Of a stretch of 17,762 bases of DNA, positions 7,872 to 15,595 are shown in pieces. Below the pieces are notes generated by a model, which was not told the DNA's origin, did not search any database, and saw nothing but the letters and a program-made list of their open reading frames with translations. The first letter of the stretch is position 1. Each line of letters starts with the position of its first letter. The DNA comes from GCA-020343675 sp964462945 (GTDB taxonomy: Bacteria > Planctomycetota > Phycisphaerae > Sedimentisphaerales > Anaerobacaceae): positions 1 through 17,762 of the forward strand of contig CAYWZW010000093.1 in assembly GCA_964462945.1 (NCBI GenBank), given 5' to 3'. The translations under genes and the position numbers were made by a program.

Positions 7872-9338
7872 TCAGGCGGACAAATCCGGCACGATGTACG
7901 GACCGCGGTAGAAGCCATAGACCAGGCGATTGGCTTGTCCCGCCACGGCTCGCGCCTCCGCCGGGACGAGTCCGTTGTCTGTGAAACGTTCGTTCCGGCG
8001 GTCGATTTCAAGCCATGGCCCGAGTGTCACCGTCCCGGCGCCGGGGTCGATGCCGTGGGCCGTTAGGTGCTCCACCAGCCGGCCGAAGCAGTCAGCGAAG
8101 AACGGGACGTCCTGCACCGCGGCGCGCAGCTCCTTGCCTGACGCCTTTTTGCCGAGCCGGTACGAGATATTGCCCGCGTGGCAGACGGCGGTGGAGATGT
8201 GGCCTTCAAGGACCTCGGCGTTGAGGTCTTCACGCCGGCCGGCGCGGACCGCTTCGATGAAGTTGACGAAATGGTCGCCGCCCCCGCTGAAGGTTTTGAC
8301 CTGTTTGCCTTCGCCGTCCCACGCGATGCCGCGATAGAGGCTGACCGAGCCGCCCTCACAATCGACGATCACGCCGACCTGCTCGCCGCGAAACACAGGC
8401 ATTTCGGTAGAGTCCTTCGCTTTGCGGAGGTTGTGCACCTCGTACAAGACCGGCGCCGTCGGGAAGTCGTAGTAGATGATCTGCGTATTGGGGACATCGC
8501 AGGCGTCGTTGAAGAGGAACCGGCCGCCGATGCTCATCACCCGTCGGGGCAGCATCGTCTCACCCAGGCACCAGCGGGCCACGTCCACCTCGTGCACGCC
8601 CTGGTTGCATGACTCGCCGTCGCCGGTGTTCCAGTCGAAGCTGCAATCATATTGCAGGCGGTCGCGGTAGATCGGCACTTTTCCGGCCGGGCCGCACCAG
8701 AGGTCGTAGTCGATGCTCTCGGGAATGGGCAGCGGCGTGTCGCGCTTGCCGCACGAGGCGCGGGGCTTGTTGGCAAAGGCCGTGATGTATTTGATTTTGC
8801 CGAGGTTGCCTTCGCGGACCCATTGAATCGCCTGAGCGATTCGGCCCTCCGAGCGATGCTGGGTGCCGCACTGTACGATGCGGTCGTACTTTCGGGCGGC
8901 GTTGACCATCTGCCGGCCCTCCCAGATGTAATGCGAGAGCGGCTTTTCGACATAGACGTGCTTGCCGGCCCGGCAGGCCCAGATGGTGCTCAGGCCGTGC
9001 CAATAGTTCTGCGTGGCATTGCCGATCACGTCGATGTCACTGCGGTCGAACATCTGACGCATGTCGAGGTATTGCTCGACGCTGTGGTTGTACTTCGATT
9101 CGATCATTTCGGCCGTCTGGCCCATGCGCTGCCGGTCCGCATCGCTGACGGCCACGACGGTGACATTCTTCTGGCTCTCGAACGCGGGTATGTGGGCTCC
9201 CGTGCCTCGACCGCCCAGCCCGACCACGCCCACGCGGATGCTGTCATTCGCTCCGCGCACGCGGGAAAACGGCAATGCCGCGGCAATCCCCGCCGCCATC
9301 GAACTCTTCATAAAATCCCGACGTGTTGTGCCTTTCAT
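7872..9338 (-). CDS. Tat-exported Gfo/Idh/MocA family oxidoreductase
   Basis: This 488-residue protein is an NAD(P)-dependent dehydrogenase of the Gfo/Idh/MocA family, which typically acts on sugars, inositols or their acids. It opens with a twin-arginine signal (RRDFMK, residues 6-11, then an Ala-rich hydrophobic stretch), so it is exported folded with its cofactor. The Rossmann glycine motif GLGGRG is at 40-45. The family EKP motif is at 131-133, with the conserved Lys at 132. A conserved-looking His in 'GVHEVDVARW' is at 249 and may be catalytic. The length suits the large planctomycete members. The start is preceded by GGGAG within the end of the previous gene, 3 bp away, so the two are translationally coupled. 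With the glycosidase downstream, a role in oxidising or isomerising released sugars is inferred. Some relatives (GH109) are NAD-using glycosidases, and that alternative cannot be excluded. Confidence 0.9.
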   Translation of the reverse strand: MKGTTRRDFMKSSMAAGIAAALPFSRVRGANDSIRVGVVGLGGRGTGAHIPAFESQKNVTVVAVSDADRQRMGQTAEMIESKYNHSVEQYLDMRQMFDRSDIDVIGNATQNYWHGLSTIWACRAGKHVYVEKPLSHYIWEGRQMVNAARKYDRIVQCGTQHRSEGRIAQAIQWVREGNLGKIKYITAFANKPRASCGKRDTPLPIPESIDYDLWCGPAGKVPIYRDRLQYDCSFDWNTGDGESCNQGVHEVDVARWCLGETMLPRRVMSIGGRFLFNDACDVPNTQIIYYDFPTAPVLYEVHNLRKAKDSTEMPVFRGEQVGVIVDCEGGSVSLYRGIAWDGEGKQVKTFSGGGDHFVNFIEAVRAGRREDLNAEVLEGHISTAVCHAGNISYRLGKKASGKELRAAVQDVPFFADCFGRLVEHLTAHGIDPGAGTVTLGPWLEIDRRNERFTDNGLVPAEARAVAGQANRLVYGFYRGPYIVPDLSA

Positions 9339-9341
9339 AAT

Positions 9342-9752
9342 CTATCTCCCTTCCAAAGAATCCAGCAGCACGTGGTTGACGGCGTGGACTTTTTCGGTGA
9401 GTCCGGCCAGCTCATCCGCCGTCCTGGCCGATTCGATAGAACGCAGAATCCCAGCCCACTCGGCGGCTCCGTTGATTTTATCGAGGCCGTTGTTTTGCAT
9501 TGTCACTAATACGTGCCTGATTCGTGTTGCCAACCGCCGGCGGAAGAAGTCGAGGTGCTCCGGCTTGACGGCCCCCGCTTTCCACGCCGGCTCGAACTCG
9601 TGAAACGCCGTGCACGCCTTTTGGATATAGAGCAGAACCATCCCTTTGGCCGGACTGCCCTCGGCAAGAATCCGCGCCCACTGAAACTCCTCATCCCGCC
9701 AATGCTCATCGGTAATCGTCGTCTTGTATTCAACTTTGTCCGGAGAAGCCAT
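9342..9752 (-). CDS. Small helical protein of unknown function, first gene of the oxidoreductase/glycosidase operon
   Basis: I do not recognise this family. From the ATG at 9752 it has 136 residues, is mostly helical and charged, and has one Cys; there is no signal peptide, membrane segment or DNA-binding motif. A longer reading from a GTG at 9821 (159 residues) is possible, but that codon has no ribosome-binding site and lies about where the predicted promoter (9828-9856) would start transcription. The ATG at 9752 is therefore preferred, although its own Shine-Dalgarno is also weak. The TAG at 9342-9344 lies 3 bp before the Gfo/Idh/MocA ATG, and this gene carries that gene's ribosome-binding site. 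This arrangement suggests a cytoplasmic accessory or regulatory role for the operon, but no function can be assigned. Confidence 0.62.
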   Translation of the reverse strand: MASPDKVEYKTTITDEHWRDEEFQWARILAEGSPAKGMVLLYIQKACTAFHEFEPAWKAGAVKPEHLDFFRRRLATRIRHVLVTMQNNGLDKINGAAEWAGILRSIESARTADELAGLTEKVHAVNHVLLDSLEGR

Positions 9753-10146
9753 GATCGTGTCCAATGTCCCACCTGCGATTTCCTGTTCGGCAGAGCCGGC
9801 TGCGCCGCCGAGGCCGTCCACAAGGAGAGCATATCAAATATCTTTGGGCAGTACAATGTCTATCTCTTTCCTTGTGCGCCCAGATGATCATCAAAGGTGG
9901 AATTACACGGAGCCTGATTCACCAAATACGAAATACAAACGGACTCTTCATACCTTTTCCAACCATGTGGAGGGAAACGCGGCAAGGTGAAAGCGGGATT
10001 TTTCGCTCATGGTCTGGCCGGATTCGGCCGATTTACCCTGGTGGGGGATTAGCCATAGGATGCGACGTCCACAAGAGAAGGTATGGTTGATGAGTTTTTC
10101 ACTCTGAAAAAGCTGCTTAGATACTACCATATGGATATAGCAAATC
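9753..10146. other. Divergent intergenic region between the operon and the HEPN gene
   Basis: About 394 bp separating two divergent transcription units. It contains a putative minus-strand promoter (9828-9856), a short GGCCG-gatt-CGGCC palindrome (10016-10029) and a TTTTTC-actct-GAAAAA inverted repeat (10095-10111). The latter sits about 35 bp before the HEPN start, where an operator or autoregulatory hairpin could lie. No clear plus-strand promoter was found; a TAGATA (10118-10123) is the best -10 candidate. Confidence 0.4.
9828..9856 (-). promoter_or_regulatory. Putative promoter of the minus-strand three-gene operon
   Basis: Read on the minus strand, TTGTAC (9856-9851) and TATGCT (9833-9828) are 17 bp apart, each matching the sigma70 consensus at four of six bases. 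Transcription would begin near 9821 and give a leader of about 70 nt before the ATG at 9752. Confidence 0.4.
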
Positions 10147-11190
10147 ATGTTTGACAGCCTTGCAGAAAACGCGATTGATTTTTTGAAGGTTTCGCTGGAA
10201 GACTTTAAGAGTCGTCCAAAGTACTCAGTAATAAACTTCTGTTCGGCTGTGGAGATTTTCTTTAAAGCGAGGCTTATGGCGGAGCATTGGTCTTTGGTTG
10301 TGGTGAAGCCCGAAACGGCGACATCATCAACATTTCGAGAAGGTGAGTTCAAGTCTGTTACATTGGATCAAGCCATTAGTCGACTGGAGAACATCGCAGG
10401 TGAGAGGTTCTCGAAGAGCGCAAAAGACACTTTCACAATTCTCCGCGAACACCGAAACAAGTTGATCCACTTCTTTCACCCGGAATATGTCAGTACCGCC
10501 GACCAGCAGACGATAACTCGGATAGTGTCTGAACAGTGCCAAGCATGGCTGCACCTTCACAAGCTCTTGACGTCACAGTGGAGGCAGTATTTTGGCGGAT
10601 TTAATAAGCAAATCAACGAACTTGACAAGCTCATGCACGAGCACCGCGAATTCTTACGTGAGAAGTACGAATCTCTCAAGCCTGAGATACAAGCCTTACT
10701 CGCGGCAGGTGGCACGATAGCAACGTGTTTTGCCTGCGGCTTCTCTGCTGCTCAGCAAACTGAGGACAGGCCGCCTATAAAAGACTATAAGTGCTTGGTA
10801 TGTGGAGCCACTGACAGATACTTGTATATGCCATGCCCGGCTTGTCGTAAGGATCAAGTTTATGCAGGTTATGGTGACATCGACTGTACGGAGTGCGGAG
10901 AGAATATAACCGTGGACGACGTAATTGAAAAATTCACACCTGAAGAATTCCAGAAGCCACTCAATGAACCATGTGAGGACTTCCTCGCCTATTGCCATTA
11001 CTGCGACCATTTCAACCCATCGGTCGTAAAGTTATCGAATGATTGGGTCTGTTTGGCATGTTTGGAGCCACATTCCGAACCGGGTCGCTGCGATTGGTGC
11101 AATGAGTTTATCACGGGCGATCTGGAGAGTAGTGGGTACTTTGGTTGTTCACACTGCGACGGGAAGAGAGGTTGGGATGGCGACGATTAG
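10147..11190 (+). CDS. HEPN-like protein with four tandem zinc ribbons, candidate RNase or defence protein
   Basis: This 347-residue cytosolic protein begins with a helical domain (about residues 1-150) resembling HEPN proteins. 'AVEIFFKARLMAEHWS' lies in an early helix, and RNKLIH at 103-108 fits the HEPN Rx4-6H motif (Arg103, Asn104, His108), the RNA-cleaving site in active members. A charged helical linker (about 150-190) is followed by eight CxxC pairs at 194/197, 216/219, 230/233, 247/250, 283/286, 302/305, 315/318 and 334/337. Their spacing pairs them into four zinc ribbons. The start has only a weak upstream GGA, but no better in-frame start exists. The gene is AT-richer than its neighbours, stands alone and is flanked by unrelated operons, which suggests acquisition. 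A partner antitoxin is not seen. Nuclease activity and a defence role are inferred from the motif; a non-catalytic RNA-binding role is the alternative. Confidence 0.8.
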   Translation: MFDSLAENAIDFLKVSLEDFKSRPKYSVINFCSAVEIFFKARLMAEHWSLVVVKPETATSSTFREGEFKSVTLDQAISRLENIAGERFSKSAKDTFTILREHRNKLIHFFHPEYVSTADQQTITRIVSEQCQAWLHLHKLLTSQWRQYFGGFNKQINELDKLMHEHREFLREKYESLKPEIQALLAAGGTIATCFACGFSAAQQTEDRPPIKDYKCLVCGATDRYLYMPCPACRKDQVYAGYGDIDCTECGENITVDDVIEKFTPEEFQKPLNEPCEDFLAYCHYCDHFNPSVVKLSNDWVCLACLEPHSEPGRCDWCNEFITGDLESSGYFGCSHCDGKRGWDGDD

Positions 11191-11352
11191 CACACCTCCG
11201 GGGCTGCTCCAACAACTACAGGCTCGGGATGTGTCGGGCAGGAGCGGCAGGGGCAAACAAAGATCAGGAAGCAAGAGTCAAAAATACGAAAAGCAAGAAT
11301 GACATCGGGGTAGGGGGGCACAGGGTGAACCGGGCCTCTGGTCTCAGGCCGG

Positions 11353-11374
11353 ATCTTTCGGCTTCGCTAAAGAT
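11353..11374. repeat. Imperfect hairpin ATCTTT / AAAGAT
   Basis: ATCTTT (11353-11358) and AAAGAT (11369-11374) are complementary with a 10-base loop. The surrounding 'GGATCTTTCGGCTTCGCT' resembles a GGATC-CTTCG type sequence I recall from intergenic regions of environmental bacteria. That resemblance is from memory and has not been checked. Confidence 0.4.
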
Positions 11375-11380
11375 GACGGT

Positions 11381-11400
11381 GATGCGCGGGCACGCGCATC
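11381..11400. repeat. Perfect 8-bp hairpin with GGCA loop
   Basis: GATGCGCG (11381-11388) is the exact reverse complement of CGCGCATC (11393-11400) around a 4-base loop. It is GC-rich and could form in RNA transcribed from either strand, but no T-tract follows. Confidence 0.5.
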
Positions 11401-11414
11401 ATCGGGTCGGCAGA

Positions 11415-11430
11415 CGCAAGCCGGCTTGCG
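11415..11430. repeat. Perfect 16-bp palindrome
   Basis: CGCAAGCCGGCTTGCG equals its own reverse complement. With no loop it is better suited to dimeric protein binding or cruciform extrusion than to a simple terminator. It lies 36 bp beyond the stop codon of the minus-strand gene at 11467. Confidence 0.5.
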
Positions 11431-11466
11431 CTGTAACCGGCCGCTTGCCAACGGCTTCGTCAGATG

Positions 11467-14400
11467 TTATTGGATTCGGTCGCCGGTGACCTGCACATCG
11501 TCGATGTTCCAGCCGGGATAGGTCACTGAATCGTCCGTCGGGCCGATTCCCCAGCGGAAATAGACCGTCGGCTGGTCATCGCCGATGGCCGCCGGGACGG
11601 CATATTCCACGAACTGCCAGGCATTGTCCGAAACGTGCGAATTGCCTGCGGCCCACAGATCGACCCAATTGCTGCCGTCGTTCGATACCTGCACGTTGGC
11701 ATAGTCATAAGGGGCTTCGACCCCGAGCCAGCGCCAGAAGCTCAGCCTGATGTTCTTATATCCCCGGCAATCGATAGGCCCGGCCGCGGCGTACCGCGTC
11801 TGCGGCATGGAATTGGCATAGTCGCCGGCAAGCTCATAGCCGATTACGCTTTGGCCCGTGCGACCGCAGTTCGGGTCGCCGTTCTCGGAGCCTTCGCCGG
11901 CCGGCGTTCCCCAGGCCCAGCCTTCATCGAGCTGCCAGCCGGGATCGGCATCCATATTCGTATGGTAAATCGCATCCGGAACGACGGTGACCGATACGGC
12001 CTGCAAGTCCTGCCTGACGCCGTCGGTTACCACGGCGTAGAACGTGTGCGACTCGAAGACCTGGTCGGCCGCGGGCTTCCAAAGGACAGTATTGGTCGCG
12101 CTGTCGAAGCGGGCCCCGGCGGGCAAGTGTCCGACGTAATAGCGGACCGGCAGATTATCAGGATTGGAGCTGCTCAGCTCGATTTGCACTCTCCCGCCCG
12201 GTTTGATCTGCGCCGGCACGGACACGGGATTCAATTTCGGCGCCTCCAAGGCCCACCCGGAGCATTGAGGGTCGTGCCTGAGCGTGCCCCAGTCAATCGT
12301 GCCGGGAGCGTACGAACCGGGCAGGTCAATCACGTGAAACTTGTAGTCATATCCGCCGACCAGCACCTCCACGTCACCGTCCTGGTCGAGGTCCGCCAGG
12401 GCCGGCGTCGTGTACACCTCCGGCTCCAGGGCGTACATCGGGAACCCCGGCGGCACCGTGCCGTCGCGGTTCCACGCCATCAGCGCTCTGCCGGGCAGTC
12501 CCACCAGCAGCTCTTTTTCCACGTCGTCATCCACGTTGCCGATCAGCGGCGCGGTGCTGGTCCTGTAGCCCCGGATCGTCTTGGGAAAGCCGGCCTCCGT
12601 CAGCAGGCGGCCCGCATGGTCCCACGCAAACACCTGAACAAAATCGAGCCCCTCAAGCTCCACGGCGCCGGTCGCATAGACCTCGGACAGGCCGTCGTTG
12701 TCCAGGTCGCCCACACTGACCGCGCCCGGCCCCTCGAAGTCTTCCTGAACCTGAGTGTTCCACAGGGTGGTCCCATCGACGTGCACGGCCTGGATGCTAT
12801 CCTCCGTGCAGAAGACGATCTCCATCTGCCCGTCGGCGTCGAGGTCCGCGACGGCGGTGCCCTTGCCGCTTCCTCCGGCCCACTGCTTGACCGGGTAGCC
12901 CTCGTGGTCGAGGATATAAGTGCGGGCGGTGGACGTCGCAAGCCCATAGCCGCAGACGACGATCTCGACGTCGCCGTCGCGGTCCAGATCGGCAACGCTC
13001 AGCGGCCCCAGGACATCATAGCGCCGCTGCCAAAGCGGCGTCCCATCGCCCTGGAGCGCCTGGATGCCGGCGTCGTCGGAACCCTGAAGCACCACGAGCA
13101 TCTCGCTGTCACCGTCACTGTCCAGGTCCGCCAGCGCGACGGGGTAATCGATGTAGCCTGCGAGCCATTTCGGCCAGCCCGAAACAAGCTCACCATCCTG
13201 CGAGTGCCAAACGTAGATGCCGCCGTACCAGGTCGTCGTGATCACCTCGAAGTCGCCATCGCCGTCCACGTCGCCGGCGGCGCAGCTCGACGTGCTCGGG
13301 GCATCGTCCAGCTCCCCGGGCCAGCCGGCGGGCGAATTCGCATCTTCATCCCAAATATGAGTCAGCCCTCCGTAGGTGAACCACGACAGCAGCGAGGCGG
13401 CCTGAATCACTTCGTTGCGCCCGTCTGCGTCGATATCCAGGCAGATCGGACTGGAGTCGTACATCTCGATGGTGCCGTACAAGTCGCTGAATGCATCGTC
13501 CTCGGGCAGGCTTGTCGGCCAGTGCTCCTGCTCGCCGCCGGGGGGTACGCCGAACACCTTATCGTCCGTATGGACAACGCCGCCGCTTGTGACGGTCAGC
13601 CGCAGCGTATATGTCCCGGCGCCGGGATTGGCAAGTGTCAGATGAATCAGTCCGTCGGCCTGAGCCTCAGCAGCGGGGTTGCCTTCGTGAACGAGGGTCC
13701 AGGCGTCCTCTCCGTAGATGCGGTGCTCGAGGCGGTAAGAATCGCCGCGGGCGAATAAGACCAACGGGACCGCGTTGACATCTTCGGCAAAGTTTGCCTT
13801 GAACACGGGGGCCGCGATTTCGCCCAGAGGGTACGCGACGTTGGCGCCCTGCAGGGCCCGGTAGGCGTTGACGCGCCCCGTGCCGGCGTATGCCACGTCC
13901 GGCTCCAGCGCGCCGTAGTCAACGGGGTCCGTCGTGTTCTCAAGGATGGCGCGAACGTCCACGTTGGTCAGCTCCGGCCGGAGCGAGAAAAGCAGCGCAC
14001 CAAGCCCCGCGACGTAAGGGGCCGCCAGCGACGTCCCGTTAAAAATCCCGTAGCTTTCCGCTTCATCCTGGAAATCGGTCGTAAGAATATCCGTGCCGGG
14101 CGCGGCAAGATCGACCCAGGGGCCGAAGCTGCTTCCGCCGCTACTTCCCCAAAGGGACCTTTTGTCATCTCCGGCGGTGGCGGCCACGGCCAGGACATTG
14201 GGCCAGGCCCCCGGATAGGTGAGCCAGTCCTCGTTGTCGTTGCCGGCCGCCGCCACGAGCAGCACGCCCTTGGCGAACGCAACGTCGAGCGCCTCTTTGA
14301 CAATGGGGTCGCCTTCGGGCCCGAAGTCCGGATGCCCGAAGCTCATATTGACCACGCGCGCCCCGTTGGCTGTGGCATATTCGAGTGCCGCCGCGATCTC

Positions 14401-15393
14401 GGCGGTCGAGAAACCGACGCGCAAGGCCATGATCTTGCAACTCCAACTCACGCCGCAGACGCCCCTGCCGTTGTTGCCGGCGGCGGCGATGACCCCGGCC
14501 ACGCTCGTCTCATGGCCCTGGTACCAGGAGAAGCCGCCCGGCCGAACGTCGTTGTCATTGTCTTCGAAGTTCCAGCCGTGCCGGTCGTCCACCAGGCCAT
14601 TGCCGTCGTCGTCCCGCCCGTTGCCCGGAATCTCATCTTCGTTGATCCAGATATTGTTTTGCAGGTCGGGGTGCTCGATATCGACGCCGGTCCCTATCGG
14701 CGCGACGACCACGTCGGGGTTGCCGGTCGTGATGTCCCATGCCGGCTCGATTTGGGTCAATTGGTGGGCGTACTGGTCCGGGAAGTACGGGTCATTGGGC
14801 CGTGCACAAGGCTCGTAGATGTAGTTCGGCTGGGCATATTCGACCGCCGGGTCGGCGCGCAGCTCAGCGCATACGGCCCGGACGTCACGGTCGGTTCTGA
14901 GCAGATAGACCCGCAGCAGATCGACCTGGCTGGGTCCCACCGAAGCCGCAGGCCCTGCGGACACGCTTGAAGGGGCCGCGCCCCGCATTTGGCCTTGAAG
15001 GCGGCGCTGCGATTCCAGCACCGTGTGGAGCCGCTGGAACACCGGCGCCGGACTCTCCAGCCGGTATTGCACTTGCAGACGCAGCAACGCAGCCTCAAGT
15101 CCCTGTCCCAAGGGGGTGGCAGGCGGGCCGGCCGGCTCATCTTTGAGCTTGACGATGACCTCGCCCGGCACGTATCCCAGCTTGGGGACGTGTGCACGCT
15201 CGCTGTCCAAGCGGGGCGCGAGCGGCACGCCCAAAGTCGGTTCGGGTGTGCCCATCTCGGAAGCGCCCCCAAACAAGCCTTCGACCCTGCTCAGGCCATG
15301 ATTTGCAGGTGCTGCTGCCGTCATCACCAAAACGGCAGCCACAGCCACCAGCGTTGCTTTCGCTATCAGCCTGCTTCGATTCAGCACCTTCAT
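11467..15393 (-). CDS. Secreted subtilase-fold (S8) protein lacking the catalytic Asp, with FG-GAP beta-propeller
   Basis: The protein has 1308 residues from the ATG at 15393, which has AGGAGAG upstream; a GTG two codons earlier overlaps that site and is rejected. Order: signal peptide (to about 30, ending near AAAPA), prodomain-like PGEVIVKLKDE region (about 55-205), S8 domain (about 205-515), Ig-like stretch (515-620), beta-propeller (about 625-1045), He_PIG-type Ig domain (1050-1140) and C-terminal jelly roll (1143-1308, ending WNIDDVQVTG). The propeller has eight DxDxDG-like calcium loops, the seventh degenerate. In the S8 domain His294 (GHETSVAG), Asn385 (AAAGND) and Ser455 (GTSLAAP) are present. 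The Asp of the usual 'IDTG' motif is Gly234 (APIGTGVD), and HGTH is HETS. It is therefore probably inactive or strongly impaired and may serve as a binding scaffold. It lies 202 bp downstream of the GLUG gene on the same strand; co-transcription is uncertain. Confidence 0.87.
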   Translation of the reverse strand: MKVLNRSRLIAKATLVAVAAVLVMTAAAPANHGLSRVEGLFGGASEMGTPEPTLGVPLAPRLDSERAHVPKLGYVPGEVIVKLKDEPAGPPATPLGQGLEAALLRLQVQYRLESPAPVFQRLHTVLESQRRLQGQMRGAAPSSVSAGPAASVGPSQVDLLRVYLLRTDRDVRAVCAELRADPAVEYAQPNYIYEPCARPNDPYFPDQYAHQLTQIEPAWDITTGNPDVVVAPIGTGVDIEHPDLQNNIWINEDEIPGNGRDDDGNGLVDDRHGWNFEDNDNDVRPGGFSWYQGHETSVAGVIAAAGNNGRGVCGVSWSCKIMALRVGFSTAEIAAALEYATANGARVVNMSFGHPDFGPEGDPIVKEALDVAFAKGVLLVAAAGNDNEDWLTYPGAWPNVLAVAATAGDDKRSLWGSSGGSSFGPWVDLAAPGTDILTTDFQDEAESYGIFNGTSLAAPYVAGLGALLFSLRPELTNVDVRAILENTTDPVDYGALEPDVAYAGTGRVNAYRALQGANVAYPLGEIAAPVFKANFAEDVNAVPLVLFARGDSYRLEHRIYGEDAWTLVHEGNPAAEAQADGLIHLTLANPGAGTYTLRLTVTSGGVVHTDDKVFGVPPGGEQEHWPTSLPEDDAFSDLYGTIEMYDSSPICLDIDADGRNEVIQAASLLSWFTYGGLTHIWDEDANSPAGWPGELDDAPSTSSCAAGDVDGDGDFEVITTTWYGGIYVWHSQDGELVSGWPKWLAGYIDYPVALADLDSDGDSEMLVVLQGSDDAGIQALQGDGTPLWQRRYDVLGPLSVADLDRDGDVEIVVCGYGLATSTARTYILDHEGYPVKQWAGGSGKGTAVADLDADGQMEIVFCTEDSIQAVHVDGTTLWNTQVQEDFEGPGAVSVGDLDNDGLSEVYATGAVELEGLDFVQVFAWDHAGRLLTEAGFPKTIRGYRTSTAPLIGNVDDDVEKELLVGLPGRALMAWNRDGTVPPGFPMYALEPEVYTTPALADLDQDGDVEVLVGGYDYKFHVIDLPGSYAPGTIDWGTLRHDPQCSGWALEAPKLNPVSVPAQIKPGGRVQIELSSSNPDNLPVRYYVGHLPAGARFDSATNTVLWKPAADQVFESHTFYAVVTDGVRQDLQAVSVTVVPDAIYHTNMDADPGWQLDEGWAWGTPAGEGSENGDPNCGRTGQSVIGYELAGDYANSMPQTRYAAAGPIDCRGYKNIRLSFWRWLGVEAPYDYANVQVSNDGSNWVDLWAAGNSHVSDNAWQFVEYAVPAAIGDDQPTVYFRWGIGPTDDSVTYPGWNIDDVQVTGDRIQ

Positions 15394-15509
15394 GATCACT
15401 CTCCTATCCCCCGGCCATATCGTATCGCGTATCTCGTCAAGCGGCAGGGTATGCGCCGCACACCGTTTCGCCTATTCTACCAAATCCGCCCCGCAACTCC
15501 TAACTGAAA

Positions 15510-15545
15510 TCAAAGACCCCGCTTAGCAATTTCAATAGTCTTTGA
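15510..15545 (-). repeat. Inverted repeat between the GLUG gene and the subtilase-like gene
   Basis: TCAAAGAC (15510-15517) and GTCTTTGA (15538-15545) are perfect complements around a 20-base spacer, about 50 bp after the GLUG stop. On the minus strand the second arm runs into a T-rich stretch (TTTGATTTC). It could be a weak terminator or a protein-binding site; the long loop argues against an efficient terminator. Confidence 0.3.
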
Positions 15546-15595
15546 ATCCCCTCATCCATTCCGGCCAGTCTTCGGGCTGCGTTCGTTCGGATCGT

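Larger units (their letters stand above)
11191..11466. other. Convergent intergenic region with clustered palindromes
   Basis: 276 bp between the 3' ends of the HEPN gene and the minus-strand subtilase-like gene. Its second half (11353-11430) holds three inverted repeats, listed separately; the first half shows no gene. The repeats may act as a bidirectional 3' end or belong to a dispersed intergenic repeat family. Confidence 0.5.

Noticed and set aside
8652..9509. A 285-codon plus-strand open frame opposite the Gfo/Idh/MocA gene
   Set aside because: Antisense to a well-supported oxidoreductase and spans the junction with the next gene. Composition is that of a shadow frame.
9948..10352. A 134-codon minus-strand frame overlapping the HEPN gene, considered as an antitoxin
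   Set aside because: About half of it is antisense to the HEPN coding sequence. No DNA-binding or antitoxin-like motif is visible and no ribosome-binding site was found, so it is probably a shadow.
11635..13758. A 707-codon open frame on the plus strand opposite the subtilase-like gene
   Set aside because: It lies wholly antisense to the propeller-coding region. Its translation is Arg/Val/His-rich without a domain and mirrors the repeated DxDxDG codons in a GC-rich gene. The minus-strand reading has a signal peptide and clear domains.
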